Shown piece after piece: positions 18,927-28,175 of a stretch of DNA of 64,000 bases. How positions within the stretch are numbered: position 1 is the first letter of the stretch; every line of letters begins with the position of its first letter. A program made the position numbers and the translations under genes. A model generated the notes under the pieces. That model did no database searches. It was given only the letters and a program-made list of their open reading frames with translations, and was not told where the DNA came from. This DNA is from Sulfitobacter noctilucicola (GTDB lineage Bacteria > Pseudomonadota > Alphaproteobacteria > Rhodobacterales > Rhodobacteraceae): NCBI RefSeq assembly GCF_000622385.1, contig NZ_JASD01000008.1, positions 868,001-932,000 of the forward strand, read 5' to 3'.

Positions 18927-20543
18927 TCAGGCCTCGATCTCCTCGGATGCTTCTTCGTCTTCTTCGACGGCTTCCGCCTCTAGCTCTGCCGGATCAACCC
19001 AACCGAGCATCACCCGTGCTGTCATGATCATATTCTGTGCGTCTTCCAGCGATACCTCGAACGGCTCAAGCGAACCGTCGTCCTTTACACGTTCACCATC
19101 AACAGTGGTCCAACCGCCTGCAAGCTCCCAGTCGGCGCATGTGGCGAAATCTTCCAGCGTCATCACACCATCTTTGGCCAGTGCTTCAATCATTTGGGGT
19201 GTCAGGCCTTCAAATTCAACAAGGCTGTCTTCGACGCCCAGCGCACGGGCTGCTTCAAGTGCGGCTTTGTTCTGTGCTTCCAGAACATCGCGGGCACGTG
19301 CCTGCAGCTCACCGGCAGTATCTTCATCAACGCCATCGATGACCAGCAGTTCGTCAACTTCGACGTAAGCGACCTCTTCAAGGTTGGTGAACCCTTCGGA
19401 TACCAGCAACTGCGCAAAGAACTCATCGAGGTCGAGATTATCCATGAACAGCTTGGTACGCAGTTCAAACTCGGCCTGACGGCGCTGGCTTTCCTGCTCT
19501 TCTGTCATGATGTCGATGTCGAGACCGGTAAGCTGTGACGCCAGACGCACGTTCTGGCCACGACGGCCAATAGCAAGCGAAAGCTGCTCTTCCGGAACAA
19601 CCACTTCGATCTTGCCCGCTTCTTCGTCCAGAACAACCTTGGAGACTTCCGCAGGCTGCAATGCGTTCACAAGGAACGTTGGCTGATCGTCATTCCATGG
19701 AATGATGTCGATCTTTTCACCCTGCAATTCGTTAACTACGGCCTGCACACGTGAACCACGCATACCGACACATGCGCCTACGGGGTCAATCGACCCGTCA
19801 TAGGAAATCACAGCGATCTTGGCGCGCGAACCGGGATCACGGGCAACCGCCTTGATCTCGATGATGCCGTCGTAAATCTCTGGCACTTCCATCTTGAACA
19901 GCTCGGCCATGAATTCAGGCGCGGTACGGCTCAGGAAAATCTGCGGGCCACGCTGCTCGCGACGCACGTCTTTGATGTAAACGCGGATACGGTCATTCGG
20001 GCGATACGATTCGCGGCCGATCTTTTCGTTGCGGCGCAAAATCGCTTCACCAGCGCCCACATCGACGATGACGTTGCCATACTCTTCACGCTTGACCAGA
20101 CCGTTGATGATCGTACCTGCGCGGTCTTTGAATTCTTCGTACTGACGGTCACGCTCGGCTTCGCGTACCTTTTGCAGGATGACCTGCTTGGCTGACTGTG
20201 CAGCAATCCGGCCCATCTCAACCGGCGGGACTTCCTCGACGAAGGTGTCACCAACAGCGGGGTTTTCCATGTATTGCTTGGCCTGTTCGACGGTGAACTC
20301 GGCCTGATAGTTCTCAAGCTCTTCATCCGTCACAACCGTCCGGACACGCGTGAATTTTGCGCGACCGGTCTTGCGGTCGATTGATACACGAATGTCCATT
20401 TCAGCGCCGTAGCGCGACTTGGCAGCACGGGCGAGCGATTCTTCCATCGCCTCAATGACCAGCGCAGGGTCGATCATCTTTTCGCGGGCCACGGCTTCGG
20501 CTGTTTGCAAAAGCTCAAGCTGGTTTGCGGATGTAATAGCCAT
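18927..20543 (-). CDS. nusA: transcription termination/antitermination protein NusA
   Basis: 538 residues. The N-terminal RNA-polymerase-binding domain (MAITSANQLELLQTAEAV) is followed by S1 (VDVGAGEAILRRNEKIG) and two KH domains (VGACVGMRGSRVQAV, LAIGRRGQNVRLASQLTG). Two acidic helix-hairpin-helix repeats come next and an acidic Glu-rich tail ends the protein. NusA controls pausing, termination and antitermination. The start codon follows the rimP stop directly (TAGATG), pointing to translational coupling. Confidence 0.98.
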   Translation of the reverse strand: MAITSANQLELLQTAEAVAREKMIDPALVIEAMEESLARAAKSRYGAEMDIRVSIDRKTGRAKFTRVRTVVTDEELENYQAEFTVEQAKQYMENPAVGDTFVEEVPPVEMGRIAAQSAKQVILQKVREAERDRQYEEFKDRAGTIINGLVKREEYGNVIVDVGAGEAILRRNEKIGRESYRPNDRIRVYIKDVRREQRGPQIFLSRTAPEFMAELFKMEVPEIYDGIIEIKAVARDPGSRAKIAVISYDGSIDPVGACVGMRGSRVQAVVNELQGEKIDIIPWNDDQPTFLVNALQPAEVSKVVLDEEAGKIEVVVPEEQLSLAIGRRGQNVRLASQLTGLDIDIMTEEQESQRRQAEFELRTKLFMDNLDLDEFFAQLLVSEGFTNLEEVAYVEVDELLVIDGVDEDTAGELQARARDVLEAQNKAALEAARALGVEDSLVEFEGLTPQMIEALAKDGVMTLEDFATCADWELAGGWTTVDGERVKDDGSLEPFEVSLEDAQNMIMTARVMLGWVDPAELEAEAVEEDEEASEEIEA

Positions 20544-21140
20544 CTATTCTTCTCCCTCATCAGACCCTTCGGTCTGGATCTCGTCAAACTTGGTTTCGTC
20601 AATTGCACCTGACGCTTTGCGCTGGCGCAGCATTTCTTTGATCAACTCGTCGGTCAGGACCAACTTGGCATCGGTCAACCAGTCAAACTTCAGACCAACG
20701 GTGCCCTCGGCCACGTTGATCAGCACTTCGTCACCCTCAACGCCTGCAAGCTCACCCTTAAAGCGGCGGCGGCCGTCAATCAGCTCTTCTGTCTCGATCT
20801 TGGCTTCATAGCCTTCGAACATGTCGAAATCCTTGAGCCGGGTCAGCGGACGGTCGATGCCGGGCGAAGACACTTCAAGCGTATACTCTTCGACAATCGG
20901 GTCTTCGACATCCAGAACCGCGCCCAGCGCCTGATTGATCAAAGCAAGATCATCAACTTCGATCCCGCCCTCAGGCTTGTCCGCCATGATCTGCAAGATC
21001 GTTTCCTTGCCCGACATCAAACGCACGCGCACCAGCTCGTAACCCATATCCTCAATCACCGGCGTGATGATCTCGGCCATGCGGCGGTCGATAGCGGCTT
21101 TGGCAATCAATGTCGTGGACAAGGGCAGGTCGTTGGTCAT
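20544..21140 (-). CDS. rimP: ribosome maturation factor RimP
   Basis: 198 residues. It includes [38 protein letters not shown] and the highly conserved [15 protein letters not shown]. RimP assists maturation of the 30S subunit. The acidic C-terminal extension ([13 protein letters not shown]) is longer than in E. coli (about 150 residues). It is the first gene of the rimP-nusA-ylxR-infB operon; the promoter should lie in 21141-21167, just beyond the upstream terminator. Confidence 0.95.
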   Translation of the reverse strand: MTNDLPLSTTLIAKAAIDRRMAEIITPVIEDMGYELVRVRLMSGKETILQIMADKPEGGIEVDDLALINQALGAVLDVEDPIVEEYTLEVSSPGIDRPLTRLKDFDMFEGYEAKIETEELIDGRRRFKGELAGVEGDEVLINVAEGTVGLKFDWLTDAKLVLTDELIKEMLRQRKASGAIDETKFDEIQTEGSDEGEE

Positions 21141-21167
21141 GGTTTCCTATCAAATATCATCAGGCAC

Positions 21168-21190
21168 AAAAAAACGGGCGCGCGGCCCGT
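21168..21190 (-). terminator. rho-independent terminator after the iminopeptidase/binding-protein pair
   Basis: ACGGGC (21174-21179) pairs with GCCCGT (21185-21190) around a 5-base loop. Seven As at 21168-21174 become the T-run on the minus strand. It lies between the binding-protein stop (21280) and the rimP start (21140), separating the two minus-strand units. Confidence 0.8.
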
Positions 21191-21279
21191 GTTCAAGATC
21201 GGTGGAGCGTTTGGTTTGGACCCGAACGCGCCGCTGTTAAAGGCCATATACGCAAGGGTGCGCCAAACTGCAAGGGGGT

Positions 21280-22131
21280 TCAGGCGAACCACCACCGTTC
21301 AGCCGCCCGCAGGTTATCAAGCGGACGCAGGTGGCTGACGCGCAATGGTTGTCCAATCTCGGATGAAACCGCTTGAACAGGCGCACGGTGGTCCGGTTGG
21401 AACGTGATATCAGGCTGGTCTGTCAGGCCGCCGACCGAGGTCAGATCAACCGCATCAACCAAATACTCAGCCAAGGCCTGCCTGCGCACCGGCTCTGACG
21501 GGATAGAAGTCAGTTCAACTTCATCAAACCAGCCGGCAGTTCCATCTTTGTAGTGTTGCGTCACACGTGTCGCCAGCAAACGTTTGCCGGGGTCAAAGCT
21601 TGCGACTTTGTACAGACCTGTACCGATTCCCGAACCGACCGCATGCGCGGCAGAGATGTAAAATGCGGGATCAGAAAGACGCATCGGGAATGCTGGATCG
21701 GCGCGAAGAAGCCTGAAGGACACCTTGTGGCGGCCAAGGACTTCAACTTCCGCATCTGCATACCCCTTGGCGCTGGCAACAACATCCTGTGCAGTGAAGG
21801 GTGTCCCGTCATGGAACGTCACACCCTCCCGCAAATTGAATTGCCAGGTTCGCGCGTTATCAAGGGACGTCCAACCGGTGGCCAATTCTCCGCGCAGCGT
21901 CCCGTCTGCGGCGATTTCGGTCAGCGTGTCAAAAACGAGACCCTGTCGCGCAACCTGCATGAAGAGCCCGTCACCGCGCGCCCATGTGTCTTGTCGTGTG
22001 GCACCGGACAGCGCCATCCGCAGACGTCCGCCCCGCTTGGGTGCGGCCGCCGAAACACCTGTCGCGGCCAACAATGCCGCAGCAGCAGCGGTCGAAAACA
22101 GCGCACGTCTATCGAGCAAAGAACGGCTCAT
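21280..22131 (-). CDS. shortened solute-binding protein, family 5 (peptide/nickel type)
   Basis: 283 residues. A possible Tat-type signal (DRRALFSTAAAAALL) is followed by KRGGRLRMALSG and RTWQFNLREGVTFHDGTPFTAQDVV, the hallmark of family 5 dipeptide/oligopeptide-binding proteins. Family members usually have about 500 residues. Here the second lobe is largely absent, yet the end LDNLRAAERWWFA resembles a normal C-terminus, suggesting an internal loss rather than a simple cut. The start overlaps the iminopeptidase stop (ATGA), so the two are coupled and may act together on peptides. No permease or ATPase genes are adjacent. It may be a degenerate or specialised orphan. Confidence 0.7.
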   Translation of the reverse strand: MSRSLLDRRALFSTAAAAALLAATGVSAAAPKRGGRLRMALSGATRQDTWARGDGLFMQVARQGLVFDTLTEIAADGTLRGELATGWTSLDNARTWQFNLREGVTFHDGTPFTAQDVVASAKGYADAEVEVLGRHKVSFRLLRADPAFPMRLSDPAFYISAAHAVGSGIGTGLYKVASFDPGKRLLATRVTQHYKDGTAGWFDEVELTSIPSEPVRRQALAEYLVDAVDLTSVGGLTDQPDITFQPDHRAPVQAVSSEIGQPLRVSHLRPLDNLRAAERWWFA

Positions 22132-23102
22132 CCCTGCGCTCCGATCCTGTCCATGGCCCGCACCAGTTCCGCTGATATGCCCGGCTCCGACAGGGCATGC
22201 CCTGCGTTACGCACCATCTTCAACTCACCCTGCAACCAGTTTTCCGACAGGGCATAGGCACTGCTGGGCGGGCAAATCATGTCATACCGTCCCTGTACGA
22301 TCACACCGGGAATATGAGAGATGCGCGGCATATGTGCGAGGATTTGTCCGTCAAACTCCAGAAAACCGGCGTTTGTAAAATAGTGATTCTCAAGGCGTGA
22401 AAACGCCCGCGCATATTCAGCCGGTCCCTCGTGCGACCCTCCAGACGAATGAATGGACGCCAGCGCGTTTTCCCACGCAGCCCACGCACGGCCATAGCGC
22501 TGCTCCATAGGTATGTCGCCGGAAAACAGCCTGCGGTGATAGGCCTTGATCAAATCGTCATGTTCGTCTTCGGGGATCAGCGATGTGAATCGCGCCCAAA
22601 CTTCAGGCCAGAATTTGCCGGCACCGCCACCATAGAACCAATCCAGCTCGGCTTGCGTCATCAGGAACACGCCGCGCAGAACCAGATTGCGCACGGCCTC
22701 TGGATGGGTCTGCGCATAGATCAGCGAAAGTGTCGCACCCCATGAGCCGCCAAAGACGATCCATTGCTCAATTCCCAGTTCACGGCGAATCATCTCGATG
22801 TCAGCAACCAGATGCCACGTCGTGTTATCCTTGACCGATGCATGGGGCCGCGAACGCCCGCAACCGCGCTGATCGAAAAGGATTATCCGGTAAATTGCGG
22901 GATCAAAGTACCGCCGCATCGACGGGCTGCACCCGCCACCGGGGCCACCATGTAATACGATAACGGGAATGCCGTCAGGGTTTCCACACTGTTCCATATA
23001 GACCTGATGCCCCTGCCCCACAGCAAGCATACGCTGATCGAAAGGATCGATCGGCGGGTACAAATACTGTACTGCGCGTTTTTGGTCGGGAAACTTGTCC
23101 AT
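22128..23102 (-). CDS. pip: proline iminopeptidase (alpha/beta hydrolase, S33)
   Basis: 324 residues, close to the family's 310-330. The oxyanion-hole [18 protein letters not shown] and the nucleophile elbow [14 protein letters not shown] mark the prolyl aminopeptidase family. Catalytic Asp and His are in [11 protein letters not shown] and [10 protein letters not shown]. It releases N-terminal proline from peptides in the cytoplasm. The start at 23102 ([17 protein letters not shown]) is chosen because the longer frame up to 23252 would overlap the divergent ubiG. It is coupled by ATGA overlap to a peptide-type binding protein. Confidence 0.93.
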   Translation of the reverse strand: MDKFPDQKRAVQYLYPPIDPFDQRMLAVGQGHQVYMEQCGNPDGIPVIVLHGGPGGGCSPSMRRYFDPAIYRIILFDQRGCGRSRPHASVKDNTTWHLVADIEMIRRELGIEQWIVFGGSWGATLSLIYAQTHPEAVRNLVLRGVFLMTQAELDWFYGGGAGKFWPEVWARFTSLIPEDEHDDLIKAYHRRLFSGDIPMEQRYGRAWAAWENALASIHSSGGSHEGPAEYARAFSRLENHYFTNAGFLEFDGQILAHMPRISHIPGVIVQGRYDMICPPSSAYALSENWLQGELKMVRNAGHALSEPGISAELVRAMDRIGAQG

Positions 23103-23150
23103 TACGGCCCTATATACTTTGCAAGGCAACAAGAACACAGGATTTGGGAT

Positions 23151-23897
23151 ATGCCAACGGCACAAACAACGGTCGACGACGGTGAAATCGCAAAATTTGA
23201 GGCGATGGCGGCAGAGTGGTGGGATTTGAACGGCAAGTTCAAGCCGTTGCACATGCTAAATCCCTGTCGGCTGGACTATATCACCACCCAGATTGCCGGC
23301 GAATTCGACCGCGATCTGAAATCGGACAAACCTTTCGCAGGACTGCGTATTCTCGACATCGGGTGTGGTGGCGGTTTGCTGGCCGAACCGATGGCGCGGT
23401 TGGGTGCTGATGTTGTGGGCGCGGATGCCGCTGCCGGTAACATCCCTGTGGCGCAAATTCATGCTGAACAATCGGGATTAGAGATCGATTACCGCCACAC
23501 CACCGCCGAAGCGATGGCCGCAGCAGGTGAGCAATTTGACGTGGTGCTGAATATGGAAGTGGTCGAACATGTCGCCTCGCCCATCGACTATCTGCGCGCA
23601 TGCCACGATCTGCTCAAGCCCGGTGGGTTGCACGTATGCTCAACCATCAACCGCAATCCGAAGTCATATGTGATGGCGATTGTCGGTGCTGAACAAATCA
23701 TGCGCTGGTTGCCCAAAGGAACGCACGAATGGTCCAAGTTCATCACGCCGGACGAGCTGTTTTCACTGATTGCCGAGGCGGGCATGGAGCCGGTAGACCG
23801 CAAGGGGTTTGTCTTTAACCCCATCGCGTGGTCATGGAAATTGTCAGATAGAGACCTGAGCGTGAACTACGTCACAGCCAGCCTCAAGCCAGCTTGA
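23151..23897 (+). CDS. ubiG: ubiquinone biosynthesis O-methyltransferase UbiG
   Basis: 248 residues. UbiG carries out both O-methylations in ubiquinone synthesis using S-adenosylmethionine. The N-terminus ([27 protein letters not shown]) is diagnostic. The SAM-binding motif [25 protein letters not shown] and the later [11 protein letters not shown] also fit. The start at 23151 is an ATG preceded by GATTTGGG and is divergent from the iminopeptidase gene by 48 bases. The last 14 bases overlap the end of the convergent MarR gene. Confidence 0.96.
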   Translation: MPTAQTTVDDGEIAKFEAMAAEWWDLNGKFKPLHMLNPCRLDYITTQIAGEFDRDLKSDKPFAGLRILDIGCGGGLLAEPMARLGADVVGADAAAGNIPVAQIHAEQSGLEIDYRHTTAEAMAAAGEQFDVVLNMEVVEHVASPIDYLRACHDLLKPGGLHVCSTINRNPKSYVMAIVGAEQIMRWLPKGTHEWSKFITPDELFSLIAEAGMEPVDRKGFVFNPIAWSWKLSDRDLSVNYVTASLKPA

Positions 23898-24318
23898 TCC
23901 GGATCTCACGCAGGATCGGCAGGGCCGCGCGTGCCTGATCTTCGCCCAAGTCCTCTACCACCTGATTAATCATCGGGGTAATCGCAGCCACCGCACTGTC
24001 GCGGGCGTGACGCCCCGCAGGACTGATCGAAACCATCTTGCGGCGGGCATCGTCCCAGTCGGGGCGGATATGAACATATCCCGACCACTCGAGCTTGGTC
24101 AGCGTGTTGGTCATTGCGCCGCGCGTGACACCGAACCGCTCAGCCAGTCGCGCAGGCGAAGTCTCGGTTCCCTTCGGGGCAAGATGGTTGAGAACAGAAA
24201 AATGAGAGATTTCCATACCCTTGGGCAATACCCGCGTGAGCCGTCCGCGCATTGAATGATCTGCCGCCAGCAATTCACTGAACAGCATGATCGCCAGAGT
24301 ATTCTTGTCATCGCTCAT
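23884..24318 (-). CDS. MarR family transcriptional regulator
   Basis: 144 residues with a winged helix-turn-helix: [43 protein letters not shown], then the wing [19 protein letters not shown], typical of MarR proteins. These are dimeric repressors or activators that often sense small aromatic ligands. The effector and target genes are unknown. It follows the nitrilase gene by 22 bases on the same strand and may be cotranscribed with comF-grxC-nitrilase. Its 3' end overlaps ubiG by 14 bases. Confidence 0.9.
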   Translation of the reverse strand: MSDDKNTLAIMLFSELLAADHSMRGRLTRVLPKGMEISHFSVLNHLAPKGTETSPARLAERFGVTRGAMTNTLTKLEWSGYVHIRPDWDDARRKMVSISPAGRHARDSAVAAITPMINQVVEDLGEDQARAALPILREIRIKLA

Positions 24319-24340
24319 CTATCGATCCGTCTAGGTGCCA

Positions 24341-25174
24341 TCAGGGGCCGGAAAACTCTCGTGCGTTTGCAAGGCTCGGGACCTTACCACGCGCCTCCGC
24401 CACTTTTTCCATATCCAGATCAAACTTGTAAACGCCCGGTGCCGTCCCCGCGTCGAGGATCACCTCGCCCCACGGATCAATGACCAGAGAATGACCATAC
24501 GTGTCACGCGTTTTGTTTCTGGCACTTGCATGCGTACCGGTTTGGGCAGGTGCGATGACGAAGCACCCTGATTCAATCGCCCGCGCACGAAGCAAAGCGT
24601 GCCAGTGCGCGGCCCCTGTCACGGGAGAGAAAGCAGCAGGGACCGTCAAAATATCAGCGCCGGCCTTTGCCAAAGCGCGGTACAGATGGGAAAACCGGAC
24701 GTCGTAACAGACTGTCATGCCAATCTTTGCAAAATCGGTCTGGGCGAAAACGGCCCGATCGCCCGGCCGATAGCCATCCGATTCGCGCCATGTCTCGGCC
24801 TCGTTGATTTGCACGTCGAACATATGGATCTTGTCATAGGCTGCGACAATCTCGCCTTTTGGGCTAATCATAAGGGACCGGTTCGCGAAACGCCCGTCCG
24901 CGTCATCAGTCTTGAGCCCTAGCGAGCCGATCAAAAGCCAGATACCGGCAGATTTCGCCTCTTCACGCAACGCAGCGAGGGTGATGTCGGCGTCCTGAAA
25001 CTGGAGCACATCCTGCTGGTGTGTCCGGCTGGTCGAAATGCAGTTGGTTACCTCGGGCGTCAGCACTAACTCCGCGCCGCCCGCGATGGCCTCCCGCAGC
25101 ATCCCTACCGTTTCGCGCAGGTTTGCCGCAGGATCATCACTTACATTCAGCTGCAGGATGGCACCTTGCATCAT
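24341..25174 (-). CDS. carbon-nitrogen hydrolase, Nit family (deaminated glutathione / omega-amidase type)
   Basis: 277 residues. The Glu-Lys-Cys catalytic triad of the nitrilase superfamily is visible as Glu41 (LVLTPEVTN), Lys115 (YDKIHMFDV) and Cys156 (TVCYDVRF). NEAETWRESDGYRPGD and HMFDV are typical of the Nit1/Nit2 branch, which hydrolyses deaminated glutathione or omega-amides. The exact substrate is inferred. Neighbouring grxC ends inside its start (ATGA), which agrees with a glutathione link. The first ATG of two in tandem (25174, 25171) is listed. Confidence 0.87.
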   Translation of the reverse strand: MMQGAILQLNVSDDPAANLRETVGMLREAIAGGAELVLTPEVTNCISTSRTHQQDVLQFQDADITLAALREEAKSAGIWLLIGSLGLKTDDADGRFANRSLMISPKGEIVAAYDKIHMFDVQINEAETWRESDGYRPGDRAVFAQTDFAKIGMTVCYDVRFSHLYRALAKAGADILTVPAAFSPVTGAAHWHALLRARAIESGCFVIAPAQTGTHASARNKTRDTYGHSLVIDPWGEVILDAGTAPGVYKFDLDMEKVAEARGKVPSLANAREFSGP

Positions 25175-25428
25175 GCTGCCAGCAATGCATCAAGCTTGCC
25201 ATCACGTTCCAGCGCATGCAGATCATCAGAGCCACCGACGTGGGTATCACCAATAAAGATTTGCGGCACTGTGCGGCCACCATTGGCACGCTGCATCATC
25301 TCGGCTTTGCGATCAGGCTCGGCCCAGATGTCCACTTCGGAAAAGGTGACGCCTTTTTTGGTCAGCAGACGTTTGGCAGCGTGGCAAAAACCGCAAAGCG
25401 GGGATGTATAAATTTCGACAGGTTTCAT
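25171..25428 (-). CDS. grxC: glutaredoxin 3
   Basis: 85 residues with the thioredoxin fold. The active site is CGFC (Cys12, Cys15) in place of the usual CPYC; both cysteines are kept, so dithiol activity is expected. The glutathione-binding TVPQIF (cis-Pro) and HVGGSDDLHAL motifs are intact. It reduces protein disulfides and glutathione mixed disulfides in the cytoplasm. It overlaps the downstream nitrilase gene by four bases and follows the ComF gene by about 37 bases, suggesting one operon. Confidence 0.95.
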   Translation of the reverse strand: MKPVEIYTSPLCGFCHAAKRLLTKKGVTFSEVDIWAEPDRKAEMMQRANGGRTVPQIFIGDTHVGGSDDLHALERDGKLDALLAA

Positions 25429-25465
25429 GTTCCCGGTCCTTTCAACACTTCAGTTGCAAGGAGAT

Positions 25466-26200
25466 TTAGGCGTCTTTGGCCACCCGCGCCAGTGTTACCA
25501 CACAAACAGGCCCTGATCCGGCATCAAGACAAGCCTGTGTGCAGGCCGAAAGTGTTGCCCCCGACGTCATCACATCATCAACCAAAAGCACGGGCCGCCC
25601 GATCAACCGGTGACGTCTGCGCGGATGCACACGTATCGCGCCTTGTACGGTCTGAATCCGCTCAACCCGTGATAAACCGTCTAGTGATCTTGTACGCCGG
25701 AAACGCTGCAACAGGTCGGGGCACCACGGTCGATCCACCCGACGGGAAAGCGCGCGAGCAAGCAGCGCTGATTGATTATATCGCCTTTTTATCATGCGGT
25801 GCCAATGGAGCGGCACAGGCGCGATCAGTGTGTTCCGGGTCAGCACGTCTTGGATCGCATTGGAAAGCCATAGACCCGCAGGGTGCGCTATTTCTTGTCT
25901 GTCGCCGTGTTTCAGCGCCAGCACCAACTTGCGGCCGGTATCACGGTACAGCATCGCCGCGCGCCCGCGCACCCATGGGGGCGGCATCTGCATGCAGGCA
26001 TCACAATGTGGTGTATCGGCCCCTTCCACGCCCGGAAGCGGCACACCACAGGCGTCACAAACCGTACCACCGATGAAAGAAGTATCACGCCAGCAGGGGC
26101 CACATAGCCCGAAATCGCCGTCAACTATCCCGCCACATGCCAAACAACGCGCAGGATAAATTGCGTCTAACCCTGTTTGAAGTCCGCTCAGTAACGCCAT
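25466..26200 (-). CDS. ComF family protein (zinc ribbon + phosphoribosyltransferase domain)
   Basis: 244 residues. The N-terminal cysteine motifs (CLACGG, CGPC, CDACG, CDACM) form a zinc-ribbon-like module. The C-terminal half has a type I phosphoribosyltransferase signature VLLVDDVMTSGATLS and the family motif KRRYNQSALLARAL. ComF is needed for DNA uptake in competent bacteria; in many alphaproteobacteria its role is untested. The start at 26200 (MALLSGLQ) avoids overlap with the divergent methyltransferase; the longer frame to 26227 is less likely. grxC and the nitrilase follow downstream. Confidence 0.88.
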   Translation of the reverse strand: MALLSGLQTGLDAIYPARCLACGGIVDGDFGLCGPCWRDTSFIGGTVCDACGVPLPGVEGADTPHCDACMQMPPPWVRGRAAMLYRDTGRKLVLALKHGDRQEIAHPAGLWLSNAIQDVLTRNTLIAPVPLHWHRMIKRRYNQSALLARALSRRVDRPWCPDLLQRFRRTRSLDGLSRVERIQTVQGAIRVHPRRRHRLIGRPVLLVDDVMTSGATLSACTQACLDAGSGPVCVVTLARVAKDA

Positions 26201-26229
26201 ATTGAACCCAGATGACCCAGCAACCACTC

Positions 26230-27030
26230 ATGACCGACTCCACTGCCCTTGCACGGCACCGCGCACGCATAAAGGCAGATGCGCTTTTCCTGCAAGAAAC
26301 CGCCGCCGATGAGATCGAAGATCGTATGGCCATGGTTAACAAGCCGTTTAAATCCATTGCGCTTGTTACAGGTTTCCCCGAATTCTGGTCTGCGCGTTTT
26401 CCGAAGGCGGTCATGATTGCTGATACTGACACCCTGTCGGTTGAGCCGCAGACGCATGATCTGGTTATTCACGCCATGTCCTTGCACTGGGCAAACGATC
26501 CGGTCGGGCAACTGATCCAGTGCAGGCGCGCGTTGAAACCCGATGGCCTTTTCTTGAGCGTCGCTTTCGGTGGAGAGACACTGACAGAACTGCGGGCCTG
26601 TCTGGGGCAGGCCGAAAGTGAAGTAACCGGCGGTCTGTCGCCGCGCGTGGCCCCGATGGCAGATCTGCGGGATATGGGCGGTTTGCTCCAACGTGCAGGC
26701 TTTGCGCTGCCGGTAGCAGATCAGATTAGCCAGACCGTCGAATACGGCGATGCCTATGCGCTGATGCGTGATCTGCGGGCGATGGGAGAGAACAACGCGC
26801 TGGCCGGAAGACTGCGTAAACCGACCCGCCGTGCAGTGCTGCACCGGGCCGCAACGCTGTACCGCGATGCCTTTTCGACAGCAGCGGGCAGGATCAGCGC
26901 CACCTTCGAACTTACTTTCCTTGCCGGTTGGGCACCGTCTGACAGCCAGCCAAAACCCCTGCGCCCCGGATCAGCGCAAAGCAGGCTAGCAGATGCGCTT
27001 AACGCACATGAGACAAAGTTACCCGATTGA
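26230..27030 (+). CDS. class I SAM-dependent methyltransferase-like protein (BioC/NDUFAF5-like)
   Basis: 266 residues. FLQETAADEIEDRMAMVNKPFKSIALVTG, PQTHDLVIHAMSLHWANDPVGQL and ALKPDGLFLSVAFGGETLTEL match the group containing BioC and mitochondrial NDUFAF5. NDUFAF5 hydroxylates a complex I subunit rather than methylating. The classic GxGxG loop is weak here (ALVTGFPEF), so methyl transfer is uncertain. The start at 26230 (MTDSTALARHRAR) is preferred on family likeness; an in-frame ATG at 26212 would add six residues. It is divergent from comF and followed by hemH, 56 bases on. Confidence 0.75.
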   Translation: MTDSTALARHRARIKADALFLQETAADEIEDRMAMVNKPFKSIALVTGFPEFWSARFPKAVMIADTDTLSVEPQTHDLVIHAMSLHWANDPVGQLIQCRRALKPDGLFLSVAFGGETLTELRACLGQAESEVTGGLSPRVAPMADLRDMGGLLQRAGFALPVADQISQTVEYGDAYALMRDLRAMGENNALAGRLRKPTRRAVLHRAATLYRDAFSTAAGRISATFELTFLAGWAPSDSQPKPLRPGSAQSRLADALNAHETKLPD

Positions 27031-27086
27031 CCAAAGCGACAATGCCCCTATCTGCGACTAAGATTATTAGATAAGGACCCAAGGGC

Positions 27087-28157
27087 ATGGATTTATCGAA
27101 GGACCACAAAATGCAAGCCGCGCGCCCTGTTCACGCCAATGACGATCACCCTGCCGTTCCCAAACAGCGGGTTGGCGTGCTTGTCGCGAACCTTGGAACG
27201 CCGGATAACTACGACTATTGGTCCATGCGCCGCTATTTGGGTGAATTCCTGTCCGACCGCCGCGTCATCGATTATTCTCCGTGGCTGTGGCAGCCATTGT
27301 TGCAGCTGATTATCCTGACGAAACGGCCCTTCACATCCGGCGCTGCGTACAAGTCCATCTGGAACGAGGAAGCGGGTGAAAGTCCGTTGATGACGATCAC
27401 CAAGGCGCAGACTGCCAAGATTACTGCTGAAATGAAGAAGCGCTATGGCGATGATGTCATGGTCGATTTTTGCATGCGCTACGGCAATCCTTCGACCAAA
27501 TCCAAGGTCGAAGCGATGACAGCGGCGGGATGCACGAAAATCCTGTTCTTCCCGCTTTACCCCCACTACGCCGGGGCCACATCAGCCACCGCATGCGACG
27601 CGTTCTTTGCGGCATTGGGCAAGGAAAAATGGCAACCGATCGCGCGCGTGGTCGAGCCCTATTTTGATCGCCCCGATTATATCGAAGCCTTGGCGCAATC
27701 AATTGAGCGTGCGTATGAAAAGGCCGAGAAGCGGCCGGATATCTTGATTTGTTCCTACCACGGTGTTCCGATCCGGTACCTTATGGAGGGCGATCCCTAT
27801 CATTGCCAATGTCAGAAAACCACGCGCCTGCTGAAAGAACGGTTGGGGTGGAAAGACACAGAGATCATGACCACGTTCCAATCGAAATTCGGACCGGAAG
27901 AATGGTTGCAGCCCTATACTGTAGAAGAAGTTGCGCGTCAGGCCGAGGCGGGCAAAAAGAACATCGCGGTTTGTGCGCCTGCTTTTTCAGCGGACTGTAT
28001 TGAGACCCTCGAAGAGATTAACGAAGAAATCAAAGAGAGCTTTGAAGAAGCTGGCGGCGAGGAATTTATGTACATTCCCTGTCTCAATGACGATCCGGCA
28101 CATATTGAAGCTCTTTCGAACGTTATCTCGGAAAACCTCAAGGGATGGTTGGACTAA
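27087..28157 (+). CDS. hemH: ferrochelatase HemH
   Basis: 356 residues. It inserts Fe(II) into protoporphyrin IX at the last step of haem synthesis. The family motifs VGVLVANLGTPDNYDYWSM, FFPLYPHYAGATSAT, CSYHGVPIRYLMEGDPYHCQC (with the catalytic-region His) and the late APAFSADCIETLEEI (catalytic Glu region) are all present. The start at 27087 has AAGGACC upstream; a second in-frame ATG lies at 27111. No Irr or Fur box was recognised in the short upstream gap. Confidence 0.96.
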   Translation: MDLSKDHKMQAARPVHANDDHPAVPKQRVGVLVANLGTPDNYDYWSMRRYLGEFLSDRRVIDYSPWLWQPLLQLIILTKRPFTSGAAYKSIWNEEAGESPLMTITKAQTAKITAEMKKRYGDDVMVDFCMRYGNPSTKSKVEAMTAAGCTKILFFPLYPHYAGATSATACDAFFAALGKEKWQPIARVVEPYFDRPDYIEALAQSIERAYEKAEKRPDILICSYHGVPIRYLMEGDPYHCQCQKTTRLLKERLGWKDTEIMTTFQSKFGPEEWLQPYTVEEVARQAEAGKKNIAVCAPAFSADCIETLEEINEEIKESFEEAGGEEFMYIPCLNDDPAHIEALSNVISENLKGWLD

Positions 28158-28175
28158 TCGTTCCAGACGCCGCGA

